This document shows positions 1 to 11,999 of a stretch of 64,000 nucleotides of DNA, in pieces. The stretch is from positions 64,060,290-64,124,289 of the forward strand of contig NC_065537.1 in NCBI RefSeq assembly GCF_932294415.1, in the 5' to 3' direction. The position numbers and the translations under genes are program-made. Under the pieces are notes generated by a model that made no database searches, was not told the DNA's origin, and saw only the letters and a program-made list of their open reading frames with translations. This stretch comes from Quercus robur (taxonomy: Eukaryota; Streptophyta; Magnoliopsida; Fagales; Fagaceae). The first letter of the stretch is position 1; each line of letters starts with the position of its first letter.

Positions 1-165
1 CCCTCTGCAAAATTTAACCACAGCCCAATCCACCCATCAGAATCTAACACATCACAGTATTGTAAAGACAATAACTTTAAGCTACAATAAAGTGTTATTG
101 AACAAAATCTACATCTGGGTATTGAAGATTAACAATTAATAATATTGCATGAAAAATCAGCTAAC

Positions 166-287
166 CTGTACATGAAGATGTCACTGTTTGAAGCAAGTGG
201 TTTCCTGCAAAGGAAACAAGCTTCAAGGAAGTGAGGCTCGTTGTAATAATCCTCACACCCACCATAATGAAACATGCCCGATCTCAT
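166..287 (-). CDS. FLZ (FCS-like zinc finger) domain protein, first exon only, gene partial at left edge
   Basis: Reading the minus strand from the ATG at 287 gives 40 codons plus two bases ending ...[18 protein letters not shown], followed by a GT donor (GTTAG at 165). FHYGG and a Cys/Asp/Tyr-rich stretch come first, then [27 protein letters not shown] plus DIFMYR is the first half of the plant FLZ (DUF581) domain, whose first Cys pair is C-x2-C; the second half (usually GD..FCS.ECR) begins on the next exon in this family, and the split inside the Arg codon fits that. The next exon lies outside the window. FLZ proteins are small plant-specific adaptors reported to bind SnRK1 kinase. An in-frame TAG lies four codons before the ATG, so the ATG at 287 is the likely start, unless an acceptor-like site just upstream joins another exon. 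What is seen is the half-domain; the function is from the family. Confidence 0.8.
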
Positions 288-2130
288 AGTGAAAACAAGC
301 TATAGAGAAAAATGCAGAAACTCTTTGCTAGAATCGGCTTTGCTGGTGTGTTAAAATGGTTTGCGCAGAGAGAGAAATGAGTATGTGAATTTGAAGGGGA
401 AGGAGAGTGATATGAAAATTGAGCATGTATATAAAGACTTTGTTGCCTTGACTTGGTACAATCTAGTGCTTCAGAGGATCACTTTAGATTGGTGGTCTGC
501 ACCAATTAAAACCTTATATTATGATTTGATTAGCTGGAAATAGATTCAATTTGTGGTTCATAATGTAGCAGAAAAAAAGTTCTTGCTAAAAATTAAAGCC
601 TTGTGGGCATTATTAGGATTATTTATAAGACCACTGGCTGTTTTGCTATCCCGTGGGATTGAATCTATTGGCTGCAGTACATGCATCTCTTTTAAAAAGG
701 TATTTGTTTTTGTCTTCTTTTTCTCTTTTTTGGGTTACTTTTTTAGAACTTGGTCCCCTTTATTGTTGGGTATTTCTAGTACATCCATTAACTTTAACAT
801 TTTTATTTTATTGTCATAATGTTTATTGGGTTCTCTTCACCTAGACTCTTGTAATTAATAGTAGGACACTTCACCCTATAAGTTGATACCCCTATATAGA
901 TTTATGTGTAACAGTCTAGTCTAGGAATTAAATACTTTCCGTACATTCACTTCCTAGTTCAAGGAATGGGTTTTTGTTTGTAGAAGATGATGAAACCTTT
1001 TTCTTTAAAAAGATTCGATCTTGATTAAAGGACTCAAATCTTCTTTAATTGCAAAGGAAAAATAAATTATGGAATCTTGGAATCTTTCTCCATCTTAGGC
1101 ATGTTTAACCTAAACCTAGATGCTAGTTTCTTTTTCTTTTTTTTAAGAAAGATAGATGCTAGTTTTTTTTTGTTATAATACCAACCTTGTTTGGTACATG
1201 TCAAGGTCGGTATTTGCTTGGTATGTTTAGGTTTTGATAGCTTTTATATGTTTAAATGTGAGGTAGAAAATGATTTGAAAAAAAAAAAAAAAAACAAATA
1301 AACTATCAAAATATAAGTTAGTCAAACAGACTCTCATATTCACTTGTAATCAAATTCTCAATATCATCTTCTCAAAAAAAAATTCTCAATATCACATTAA
1401 CAAAATTCACTTCAATTGTGGTGTTTTTGTTATTGGGTTTATAATATTTTAAAGGAAATATGTGTGATATATCTTGACATTTGCATCATGTTAAACAATC
1501 ACAACACTATCACCAAAACATTATGAGATTATGTAAAAACATTCATATTGAACATTAGTTAAGATACCAACAATTTTTTTTAATGAACTCTCAAATGCTT
1601 TGTTTATCAAATGATAATATATATGAAAAAGAATCTGATTAACAGGTACCTTTAGGTTATTTTTTAATAGATCATTTTAAGAAAGTTCTAATACTACTTT
1701 CTTGAAAAATATAAAAATATAAGGGTTTTAATAACATATGCTCTAAAAGCATACACTAGTAAACCATATTATGAAATTTTTTATGAGAAAAATGAAGAAA
1801 AAAATGATTAAATTTTTTGAAAACTTTTTTAATTTTTCATAAAAATTTTCTTATAATAGATGTTTAATATATGCTCTAAGAATACATATTAATCGGATCC
1901 AAAATATTAAAAAACTAAATTAACTAGGAAACATCATGGAAGTTTCAATTGCGGGCCACATCACTAGGTAATACTACTTGTGGAGGCCCCAACTCATAGG
2001 AGTAACACGTGTTTAGATTACCTATAAAGAGATTATTAGTGGGGGATTATGAGTTTATGACAACTTTAAAAAAAAGGTATTTGAAAATATAAAAAAAGAA
2101 AACATTTGCATCGATAATCGAAATAGAAAA
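288..2130. other. Upstream flank of the FLZ gene; no other gene seen
   Basis: AT-rich DNA with several homopolymer runs. Short open frames at 361-543 and 553-844 look like chance: no recognisable domain and low-complexity Phe/Leu content. The first few hundred bases should hold the FLZ promoter, but I saw no clear TATA box. Confidence 0.5.
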
Positions 2131-2379
2131 ACCATTGTGGCCAATAACTGAGTTTTGCCTAAACCTCTGGGGTACATGTGAAATAAACACACAAACTCAC
2201 AGTCACACAAACAACGACATTTTTTATTTCTCTTCATTGCCCTTACATAATCATCAAAATCACAGTATTACCATAAACAAAAGTTACAAAACACAAACCA
2301 ACCCAAGGACAAATATGTCAACTCTTGGTGTTGCTCACACTCATAAAAAACTTCAAGATCTCTCTCTCGAACTGGACCA

Positions 2380-2700
2380 CTCTCAGCCGTTTCTTTCAGT
2401 AGGCCCCACAGGCCCAAACAGTAGGCCCCACAAGGCCCAATTGGGAATAAAAAATTTCAAATCCAATATTTGGAGCTGAGTAGGCCTGGGACCCACAGTC
2501 TCAAAACCCAACAAAAAGGTGGGGCCCACACTGATGCATGGTTTTGCTGGCTAGTAGGGCCCACTAAGGTCCTTGTCTGGTGGTCCCACAGCCAATGCCC
2601 GCGTCACACGCTCAGCATTGTCGTCACACGTGCGTCCCATTCAGGCACACCAGCGCAGCGCACACAATTATTACACGTGCAACGTGGCATTCAATTATAA
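2380..2700. promoter_or_regulatory. GC-rich island with clustered GGCCC/GGGCCCAC and ACGT motifs, promoter-like but orphan
   Basis: Within about 320 bp there are repeated AGGCCCCACA, AGGCCCAA, GGGGCCCACA and GGGCCCACTA blocks, then ACACGTGCG and ACACGTGCAACGTGG near 2626-2690. GGCCCA/TGGGCC is the plant site II core bound by TCP factors, and ACGT cores are bZIP/bHLH sites. The island stands out in very AT-rich flanks. I see no convincing coding exon on either side: the open frames 2135-2479 and 2470-2700 have no recognisable domain. It could be the promoter of an unseen transcript or the eroded promoter of a lost gene. Confidence 0.35.
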
Positions 2701-3510
2701 ATCAAAAATATATAAATATAAAAATATAAAAATAATAATATTATAATTAATTCCTCGTTCTATGTTCTTGGAGATTGGGCACGATTTTCAAGATTGAGTG
2801 AAATCTACGGTGGATTTTGTGCCACGTTATCTTTTTAATTCATCATTGAAAGAGTGGGCAGGAACACAAGTGGTGGCTTAAAAAATTTTAAAAAGAAAAT
2901 TAGGTGGTGGCTATGAATATTTAATTTATTTTAATTACTAGGCTCATGTGAGCTTAGAAATTGTTAGCAAATTTTATTTCTATTATATTTACTTCTTGTT
3001 ATTATTTTAGTTTTGAATGAGATGCTCTACCGATTATTTTACTTAAAAAGAAGTCAATGACGTAGTGTTAGAGTTATTTTCTCTCCTTTTTTTTTAATTT
3101 TCTTTAATCGAATAAAGACAATTTCGACACGTGGTTAAGACTCAAGATCACTTTTCAAAACAGTAATTGGAATAATAATTTTTTTTTTTCCTTTTGATTA
3201 GAAAATTTTGAACGGGGAAACACCAATTTCTTGTTGTGAGGGTGTGAATATTGTTTTTTTTCTTAATTCACATGTCTATAGAAGAAAATTTATTGCTTTG
3301 ACTTTTTTTACATGAGTTTGAATTTAAAATTTTTCAATATAGTTAATAGTTTTTTATATAAAATAATTACAGGTTAGAACTAAATTTAAGGATGAGATAC
3401 ACGAAATTAAGAAAATGCTAAAGAAAGGGGGGGGGGGGGGGAAACGTTTTGATTATTTTAACACTTACCATATTTTTATTCTTAATTTTAATTTTAATAG
3501 TTTACTATAT

Positions 3511-3658
3511 GAGTAATGCTAGGATCATAATTTTTGTCATAACTTGCTTACATGGCAAGTCATGAGTAATGGAGTAAAAATGGTGGGTTCATAATTTCAC
3601 CACTCATAACTTGTCATGTGAGTAAGTTGTGACAAAAGTTATGATTTTAACATTTTCC
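3511..3658. mobile_element. Mutator-like MITE, 148 bp, with 9-bp target-site duplication
   Basis: The ends are imperfect inverted repeats of about 38 bp: ATCATAATTTTTGTCATAAC near the left end and the inverse of ATCATAACTTTTGTCACAAC near the right. TTACTATAT flanks both sides (3502-3510 and 3659-3667). The duplicated copy of this neighbourhood near 7690 has one uninterrupted version of this site, which shows the empty state. The 9-bp duplication suits Mutator-type elements. There is no coding capacity. Confidence 0.75.
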
Positions 3659-3760
3659 TTACTATATATTTTGAAAACTTTCAAAAAGTGAACACCAAGA
3701 TGTTTTATTCCAATAATATATAGGCTAGACAAGAGATACAAAAACTAGCAAGAGAGTATG

Positions 3761-3905
3761 TTTCAGTTAGCTCAACTAGTAAAGTCTTTGATGGTTATAT
3801 AAGAGATTTGGGATTCAATCCTTGCCTACACCAAAAACTAATTGATGCCTTTGTCTAATCATCACGAGCAAACGCTATAAATTAAAATTATCACCAAAAA
3901 AAAAG
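3761..3905 (+). mobile_element. tRNA-derived SINE, copy 1
   Basis: Starts with a box A-like TTAGCTCAACTAGTAAAG and has box B-like GGGATTCAATCC about 50 bp later, then a tRNA-unrelated body and an A-rich tail ending in a 10-A run. Flanks AGCAAGAGAGTATG and AGCAAAGGAGATATG look like a slightly diverged target duplication. The duplicated neighbourhood near 7755 has GGCAAGGGAGATATG with no SINE, an empty site. Three more copies of the same family lie at 50221, 52094 and 57796. Confidence 0.75.
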
Positions 3906-4775
3906 AGCAAAGGAGATATGAGAGAACATAGCCAACAAGAAGGGAGAGATGTGTATGTATAATTGAAGATCGAATGGAAGTTCAAGATCATTCGGGTCTT
4001 GCTCTTTGAGCTTCAATTTTCATCAAGATTATGTCCTCTCTGTTATTTATTTATTATTTCTTTTTTTGTATAGTGTGTTTTTATTTATAGGATTCCTAAC
4101 ACATGATATCATGATTTCATTGAATCTTAACTAGTTTGAGCTTAACTAGTTTGTAATTCTATGTATATACATGGATGCAATTAAAAACGTACCTAATGAT
4201 TTCTTTTATAAAAAATATTAAGATTCTTAAAACACTTTAGCACTAAGCCTCTGACACACCTTTTTATCATTCGTTCATATAAGAAAATCCATAACAATTT
4301 ATCAATCTTCTTTACCTCTAGTTTAGCATGACTGCTAACTCGTGAAAGCATCATTTGGGTGTACCAAGCACTCAAAAAGCTACATACCAATAGGAGAAAC
4401 TAGTACTATTAACACTTTTATATATATATATATATATATATATAGTTGGAGCTAAATTTGGTGTGTATAAGAATTATCTTGAGCTAAATTTAGCTTTTAC
4501 ACAATAATTTAAAAAAAAAAATTACTCGCCAAAATACCTAGAAATCAAATGATCTTGTCTTCAATAGTCAAAGGAAGTATCTAGTCAAAACTTCAAAAAA
4601 AATACCTACTTTTAGGGGTGGCTCCACATCGTATTCAAAGTGGTCACAGGACCACCCTGATTTTAAAAAAAAAAATTATTATTATTTAAAAATTTATGAT
4701 TGTTTTAATCCTTGAAAAAAAAATTGTGACAACCCTAAATTTTTTAAGCCCATCATAATTAAACTTTGAACAAAG

Positions 4776-5190
4776 TTTGGCATAAAACTTTATTGTAGTC
4801 TTGGAAACTTAGATTACAACTCCACTTAATATTTTTTTTATTGGATGTGAATTTTGACAAATTCACTATTGGATTACATTTTTTTCTTATATCCTTTATA
4901 CTTGCAAAATTTCAAGAAGATAAAAAAAATCAATAGCTATGTTATCAATCAAATGTTTAAATTTCTAGTTTTTGTAGTCTAAAATTATAAATAAAATAAG
5001 TTTATGAATTGCATAGTAAATAATATCTGATTAACATGAAATTTGATATGTGTTTTAAGAACATAAAAAACATGCAATTCAATAATTAGATTTCCAAAAT
5101 ATGTAATCATGTTAATTTGTTTCTTAAGAGTTGTAGACTTAGGCTACAACTAAGTTTGTAACCAAATTTTGTCCTTATACTTTGGTCCCC
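4776..5190 (+). mobile_element. MITE-like repeat, plus orientation (related inverted copy at 53014-53408)
   Basis: Contains ATTGGATGTGAATTTTGACA followed by AATTCACTATTGGATTA, which matches the reverse complement of 53305-53362. Both copies end in inverted repeats built on ACAAAGTTT...TTGTAGTC and GGCTACAACTAAGTTTGT. No coding capacity. Ends are approximate. Confidence 0.5.
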
Positions 5191-5867
5191 TTAACAATGT
5201 ATTAGATCTTTACAAACAAAAAGAAAAGACCCAAGAAAAATTATATTTTAACTAAAATTTTGAAAGAGATGTACATAGCTTGCAGTATTGATAATAAGAC
5301 TATTAAGCTATGATTTCAAAATAAGAAAATTTGTAAATTGTATTTGCGTGTTTTTATTTTGTCAATATATGAAGTTCTATTTTTATTAGATTTTGTATAA
5401 TTTAAGTTTATTAATGACCACCCTAAAAAAATTCTTGAAGTCGTTAGATCTTTACGTGGTATCATAAATAATAAATTCTAATGTTGTCATACTATCTCAT
5501 AAAACATGCAAAGATAAATAAGGATATAAGATTATAATAAATATTTAAAAGTTAAAACCACCAAATTAAATTACGAATAAGAAGTCAATTTCAAACTCAA
5601 TTAAACTAATAATTTTTTTTTTTTTTTTGAGAATCAATAAATATATTATTTTAGTTTAGCTTTTACACAATAGTTTTAATAAATTATTTGTCAAAAAACC
5701 TAGAGATCAAATGATCTTGTTTTTAATAGCCCAACGACAATAGTTCATCAAAACTTTTCATCAACAACTTATTACTATCTCGTGAAACATGCAAAGAAAG
5801 ATAAAAATATAAGATTATATATATTAAAAAATTAAAGCAACCAAATTAAATTGCCAATAAGAAGTCA

Positions 5868-6990
5868 ATTTCATACTCAATTAAACTAATTAATACATTA
5901 TTTTTCAGAATACCTAGAAATCAAATGATCTTTTGTCTTCAACGGCCTAGCAACAATAGTTGGTCAAAATTTTTGATCAACAACTTATTGCGACCTACCT
6001 AGATGGTATCATAAATAATAAATTCTCATGTTGTCATGCTATCTCATGACCATGAAACATGCACAGTGTTGGAACATTTTAATACTAATTAAAATGGTTT
6101 TATATTACAACATAAATGTAAAAATGTGGGAGTTAATATGGAAGATAGAGAATTAGTGAAAATGTTTAATCCCACATTGAAAATGAGAGACACTATTTTA
6201 TTCATTTTAATTGTGGTGATTAATGGGTTAATATGAATTGATTTATATATTCGGCTAGATACCTATGCAAGGGGGGGGGGGGTGTGAAGGCAGGACGTCT
6301 GCACCAGTTACAAAGTTTAGCCAACCAAGAGCTTGAATCTCCTTAAAGAAAGCGAATGCTGCATCTCAGTCCAAATAGTGTTGTATATTTTCTAATCTCA
6401 AATTAATAATATTCATACTCAATTAAACTAATTAATACATTATTTCAGTTTAGCTTTTAAACATTAGTATTAAAAAAATCATTTTTCAGAATACCTAGAA
6501 ATCAAATGATCTTTTGTCTACAACAGCCTAGCAACAATAGTTGGTCAAAACTTTTGATCAGCAACTTATTGCGACCTACCTAGATGGTATCATAAATAAT
6601 AAATTCTCGTGTTGTCATGCTATCTCATGATCATGAATCATGCAAAGTGTTGGAACATTCTAATATTAATTAATTAAAATGGTTTTATATTACAATATAA
6701 ATGTAAAGATGTGAGAGTTAATATGGAAGATGACAAGTTAGTAAAAATGTTTAATCTCACATTGAAAATGAGAGAGATTATTTTATTTATTTTTTAATTA
6801 TGGTGATTAATAGGTTAATATGAATTGATTCAGATATTGGGCTAGATACATGCATAAGGGAGAGGTGAAGGGAGGAGGTCTGCACCAGTTATAAAGTTTA
6901 GCTGATCAAGAACTTGAATCTCCTTAAAGAAAGTGAGTGCCGAAGTAAATGCCACGCCTAACTACAAATAGTATTGTGTATTTTTTAATC
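5868..6990 (+). repeat. Tandem duplication, two copies with a period of about 581 bp
   Basis: CAGAATACCTAGAAATCAAA begins at 5906 and again at 6487, and the two units stay closely similar through the CCTAGCAACAATAGTTGGTC block and the LTR-like TGTTGGAACATT piece. The junction near 6411 joins AATAATATT to CATACTCAATTAAACTAATT, the sequence that also opens unit 1. Confidence 0.75.
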
Positions 6991-7066
6991 TCAAATTAAT
7001 AATATTTAAAAGTATTAGTCAGTTTCTCTTTGTATTATTTTTATTATTATTGTGTTTGCAGCACCA
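6648..7066. mobile_element. Solo LTR-like insertion, 419 bp; partial duplicate at 6067-6411
   Basis: Begins TGTTGGAACATT and ends GCAGCACCA, flanked by CAAAG and TAAAG. Related units in the array (for example near 8840 and 10095) read CATGCAAAGAAAGATAAATA straight through, which is the empty site. Superfamily not determined. The partial copy at 6067-6411 arose with the tandem duplication described here. Confidence 0.5.
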
Positions 7067-7419
7067 TAAAGAAAGATAAATAAATATAACATATTATAGA
7101 TATTTAAAAATTAAAATCATTGAATCCTTAACTAGTGGTATTATTATTTTAGTCTTCTTGGCTTTCAATGCTTAACTATCTTCATTTCTACGAATCTACT
7201 GCTAAAAACAAAAACAGCTGAAGCTTATTGTATGTGCTTTTATATTTTGTTTTGGCTGAGTCAAGCTTATGTGTGCTTGCAAATATCTTTCATTCTTTTT
7301 CTGTTTGTTTACATTCTAGGAGAATGATATAGTTCTGTCGTGTAATGACTTAATAACATGTCAATTACGCACTGAAAAAGAAAGCATTTTCTGACGCGTT
7401 TAGCCGCTGTGGGGTGTGA

Positions 7420-8290
7420 AATGTTGTTTTTTCTTAATGAACATATTGATTTTATAGTATGGTTGTGTTCAGATTTCAGAGCTTTAGACTCTTTTTAAAT
7501 GAATTTGAATTTAAATTTTCGATATAGTAGTAGTTTTTTATATATAAAAATTTTTTACAGGTTACAACTAAATTTAAGGATGTGATACATGAAATTAAGA
7601 AAAGCTAAAGAAAGGGAAAAGTAAAACGGTTTGATTATTTCAAATTCTTATAATTTTTTATTCTTAATTAATTTTAATTTTAACAGTTCACCATATATTT
7701 TGGAAACTTTCAAAAAGTGAACACCAAGATGTTTTATTCCAATCATACAAGAACGGGCAAGGGAGATATGAGAGAACATAGCCAACAAGAAATTCAAGAT
7801 CGTTCAAGTCTAGCTGTTTGAGCTTCAATTTTCATCAAGATTATGTCTTTCTTTTTCCTTTTTTTTTTTTTTTTTACCATGATTATTTATTTATTTATAG
7901 GATTCCTAGCACTTGACATCTATACTTTGTTGTCAAATATTTTGCTTTATATATTAACTAGCTTATAACTCCATGTATGGATACATTTAAAAATATACCT
8001 AACAATTTCTTTAAAAAAAATAATTAAGGTTCTTAAAACATTTTTCTAGTAGAGCTCTAAGCCTCTAACACACCCTTTTATCATTCATTCATATAAGAAA
8101 ATCCATTACTATTTATCAATCTTAATTACCTCTAGTTTAGCATGATTGCTAACTCATGCAAACATCATTAAGTGTACCGCTACCAAGCACTCAAAAAGCT
8201 ACATGCCTATAAGAGAAACTGCTATTAAGACACTTTTTTAAACAAAAATTATTTGGAGCTAAATTTGGTGTGTATAAGAAATAGCAATTG
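7420..8290 (+). repeat. Segmental duplication, copy 2 (partner at 3230-4510)
   Basis: Matches copy 1 in order, but without its MITE and SINE. It therefore records the pre-insertion state of both sites. Confidence 0.7.
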
Positions 8291-8861
8291 CGAATAAGAA
8301 TTCAATTTCATACAAAATTAAACTAATAAATACATTAGTTTAGTTTAGCTTCCACACAATAATTTTAAAAAATTATTTGTCAAAATACCTAGAGATCAAA
8401 TGATCCTGTCTTTGATAGCCAAAGGAAGTACCTAGTCAAAACTTTCAATCAAAAGCTTATTGCCACATACTTAAGTGGTATCATAAATAATAAATTCTAA
8501 TGTTTCCATACTACCTCGTGAAACATGCAAAGATAAATAAAAATATAAGATTATATATATTTAAAAGTTAAAACCACCAAATTAAATTGCGAATAAGAAG
8601 TCAATTTCATACTCAATTAAACTAATAAATACATTTTTTTAGTTTCGCTTTTACACATTAGTTTTAAAAAAAATTATTTTTCAGAATACTTAGAAATCAA
8701 ATGATCTTTTGTCTTCAACTGCTAGTGACAGTAGCTGGTCAAACTCATGATTTGTAAATTATTGTGACCTACCTAGGTGGTATTATAAATAATAAATTCT
8801 CATGTTGTCATACTATCTCATGATCATGAAACATGCAAAGAAAAATAAATAAATATAACAT

Positions 8862-9747
8862 TGTACAGTACACCAACCAAGGCATGGGAGAATATCAATG
8901 TGGCTAGATTTGGATCTTACATGTGGAGTGGCTGTGAGCAAAGGAAGGGGAAACATTGGCTACAAGGTTCTATCCTTAGCCCGTGTCAAGGGCGTGACTG
9001 CCTTGGGAAGGAAGTAAGATATGCATCTGACTTAGTACTCAAGCACTCATAAAAGGGAGATAGTGACCTCCTAAGGTCAACAACTATAGAAACACCCCTT
9101 ATTGGCTAAGTGCATGTTGGACCACGTCAGGGACACATGTATCACTTACCGTACTTCTAATGTCCCTCTCATTGTCCAAGAGTTGTTCCCCAGGCAATGG
9201 CAAAGCCACCTACCCGCATGCCACAATTCTTATGTTGGTGTACTCTCTCTACTCCAATCACCAAATAGTACCCCAGCTGTAGTAAGGTCCAAAATAGGAA
9301 AATGATGACTTGATACTTGTCTTTGTACTCAACCATATTCCTTAGATTATAAGAGGAACATACAACTGGACTTTTAAGGTAAGAACCCAAGTAGATCTTT
9401 TGAGAAGAGAGTAGAAAGTTAATAAGAAAGCGAGGTAGAAAACAAGGTCTCTCTTTTAAGGAAAAACATCATTATTGTACAAGAGTTACCTCTTTTTCCA
9501 TACAATACAAAGCTAAACAAAGCAAGAATGATTCTTTCTTGCCCAAACCATGGTTTTTCATCCCTTTCCTAAGATTTTTCACACGCATCTTGTGTCAACT
9601 TAACATTCTTGCAATCACTTTTGGCTTCTCTAGACTTTATGATGTCAAAGTTTGCATTTTTGTCACTCATGAGATTTCTCATTGAGATGTACTGTTAGAT
9701 AACTTATTCACTCTCTCATATAAGCTCAAATTTAATTTGCACATACA
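8862..9747. mobile_element. Solo LTR-like insertion, 886 bp
   Basis: The sequence from TGTACAGTAC to GCACATACA interrupts the array block AAATATAACAT...ATTATAGATATTTAAAA, which is uninterrupted near 7080 and 10905. It is visibly more GC-rich than the array. TG...CA ends fit an LTR; flanks AACAT and AATGT are a possible eroded 5-bp duplication. There is no retrovirus-like coding region beside it, so it is a solo LTR candidate of unassigned superfamily. Confidence 0.55.
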
Positions 9748-11239
9748 AATGTATTATAGATATTTAAAAGTTAAAATCATTGAATCCTTAACTAGTGTGT
9801 ATTATTATTGTAGTTCTCTTGGCTTTCAATAAATGCTTACCTATCTCCACTTATACGAATCTAATGCTAAAAACAAAAACAACTGAAGCTTATTATATGT
9901 GTTTTTTATTTTGTTTAGGTTGAATCAAGCTTATGTAGCTTGCAGGATTAATAATAAAACTATCATGTAACAATTTCAAAATAAGAAAATTTGTAGAAAA
10001 AAATCATAAGACTTTATGATTAGCAACTTATTGCGACCTACCTAGATGGTATCATAAACAATACATTCTCATGTTGCCATACTATCTCATGATCAAGAAA
10101 CATGCAAAGAAAGATAAATAAATATGACATGTTATAGATATTTAAGAGTTAAAATCATTGAATCATTAACTAGTGTGTATTATTATTGTAGTTCTATTGG
10201 CTTTCAGTTAATGCTTAACAATCTCCACTTCTACGAATCTACTGCTAAAAACAAAAATAGCTGAAGCTTATTATACATGCTTTTTTATTTTGTTTTGGTT
10301 GAGTAAAGCTTATGTAGTTTACAGTATTGATGATGAGACTATCATGTAATAATTTCAAAATAACAAAATTTGTAAAAAGAAATTGTAAGATTATATGTAT
10401 TTGCGTGATTTTTTTTTTCAATATATGAAGCTTTCTTTTTATTAGATTTTTTTATAATTTAAGTTTATTAATGATCACCCTAGAAAAAATTCCTAAAATC
10501 GCCACGGCCTACTTTAGGTGGTATCATAAATAATAAATTCTAATGTTGCCATACTACCTCATAAAACATGCAAAGCTAAATAAAGATATAAGATTATAAA
10601 TATTTAAAAGTTAAAGCCACCAAATTAAATTGTGAGTAAGAAGTCAATTTCATACTCCATTAAACTAATAAATACATTATTTTAGTTTAGCTTTTACAAT
10701 ATAGTAGTAAAAAATTATTTTTCAGAATATTTAGAGATCAAATGATTTTTTTTGTCTTTAACGGTAGCAAAATTTACAAATTAGAATTAATCAGCAACTT
10801 ATTACGACCTACCTAAGTAGTATGATATCATAAGTAATAAATTTTCATGTTGCCATACTCTCTCATGATCATGAAACATGCAAAGAAAGATAAATAAATA
10901 TAACATTTTATAGGTATTTAAAAGTTAAAATCATTGAATCCTTAACTAGTGTGTATTATTATTGTAATCCTCTTGGCTTTCATTAGGTAATGCTTAACTA
11001 TCTCCACCTTCTACGAATCTACTGCTAAAAACAAAAACAGCTGAAGCTTATAATATATGTGCTTTTTATTTTGTTTTGGCTGAGTCAAGCTTATGTGTGC
11101 TTGCAAATATCTTCCATTCTTTTTCTGTTTGTTTACAAACTAGGAGACTGATACAGTTATGTCGTGTAATGACTTGATAAGATGTCAATTGCGCACTGAA
11201 AGAAAAGCATTTTCTGACGTGTTTAGCTGCTGTCAACCC

Positions 11240-11990
11240 CCACCAATTTTATAGCTTTATATAACAAAAAGTAATCACGTCTTCTTTTGTCCTGTCCAAC
11301 CATGTTTGTAATTCATGGATTCTCAAAGAAAAATGTTTGTGATTCATGAGTTTTGTGGCTACAAGATAACTTGGCCATTATAGATATGGGGAAGGTTGGC
11401 GTCATCCCAAACAGAAGGGGAAGAAAAAAAAACTAAAAAGTAAAAGAACCCACCTTAGAGTTAATTATTAATTATTGTGATAGATTTTGGGAATCAAATA
11501 GTTATTGGATTTTGGTATTTAATGATTGTATCTCATGTGATAACTACAAACACCACTAATTTGGTGGGATGGAGTAAACAAGATAAGCTTCTTAAAGATG
11601 GTGCTCATTTGTCTACTAATAAGCAAAAGAAATTTTCCAATCTTTCTATTCCATTTGTGTTTTGGTTTAATGATAAAGAACAATTATTACAAACAGACAC
11701 TATAAGTTGAAAATATTTCCTAAAAAAAAACTAAAATGAGATATACAAGGGGTAATTAATCTATTGGTCCCAAACTAATGAAGTAAGTTTTTGATACCAA
11801 ATCTCTTCTTCCTAGGAACAGTAAATGATTTGGGTCTTAGATTGATAATTAAGACTGTGTATGTTTTTGATTGATTAGAAAAACACAATAGAAAAAGTTG
11901 CAAGACGTTTTACACGCAAGCACATACATCTCCCCACCCCTTCTGTCTTTCTTGCAGAGGTGGCATGCAACAAAGTCTCTCCTCTCTTTC
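11240..11990. other. Intergenic stretch, nothing recognised
   Basis: No domain is recognisable in the open frame at 11477-11710, and no inverted repeat or direct repeat was noticed. Confidence 0.4.
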
Positions 11991-11999
11991 TCTCTTATT

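Larger units (their letters stand above)
3230..4510 (+). repeat. Segmental duplication, copy 1 (partner at about 7420-8290)
   Basis: Long stretches match the partner in the same order: the block around 3290-3500 (TTTGAATTTAAA, ACAGGTTAGAACTAAATTTAAGG), the ATGAGAGAACATAGCCAACA block near 3920, and the AAAACACTTT... CTCTAGTTTAGCATGA block at 4200-4330. This copy is longer because it holds the MITE at 3511 and the SINE at 3761, both absent from the partner. Boundaries are approximate. Confidence 0.7.
5450..11230. repeat. Complex local array of diverged repeat units
   Basis: A block centred on GGTATCATAAATAATAAATT recurs at about 5458, 6005, 6585, 8477, 8779, 10048, 10520 and 10825, usually preceded by ATCAAATGATC and followed by CATGCAAAG and GATAAATAAATATAA. 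A second block, GTTAAAATCATTGAATC to CAGCTGAAGCTTA, recurs at about 7105, 9763, 10141 and 10917. The stretch 7105-7412 closely resembles 10917-11233. Spacing is irregular, so this is a set of overlapping duplications and not a simple satellite. No gene was found inside. Confidence 0.7.

Noticed and set aside
2135-2700. Two open frames of 114 and 76 codons
   Set aside because: No recognisable domain. The sequence reads better as a motif-rich promoter-like island.
5450-11230. CRISPR-like or satellite-like regular array
   Set aside because: The units are long, irregularly spaced and diverged, in a plant nuclear context; this is local duplication.
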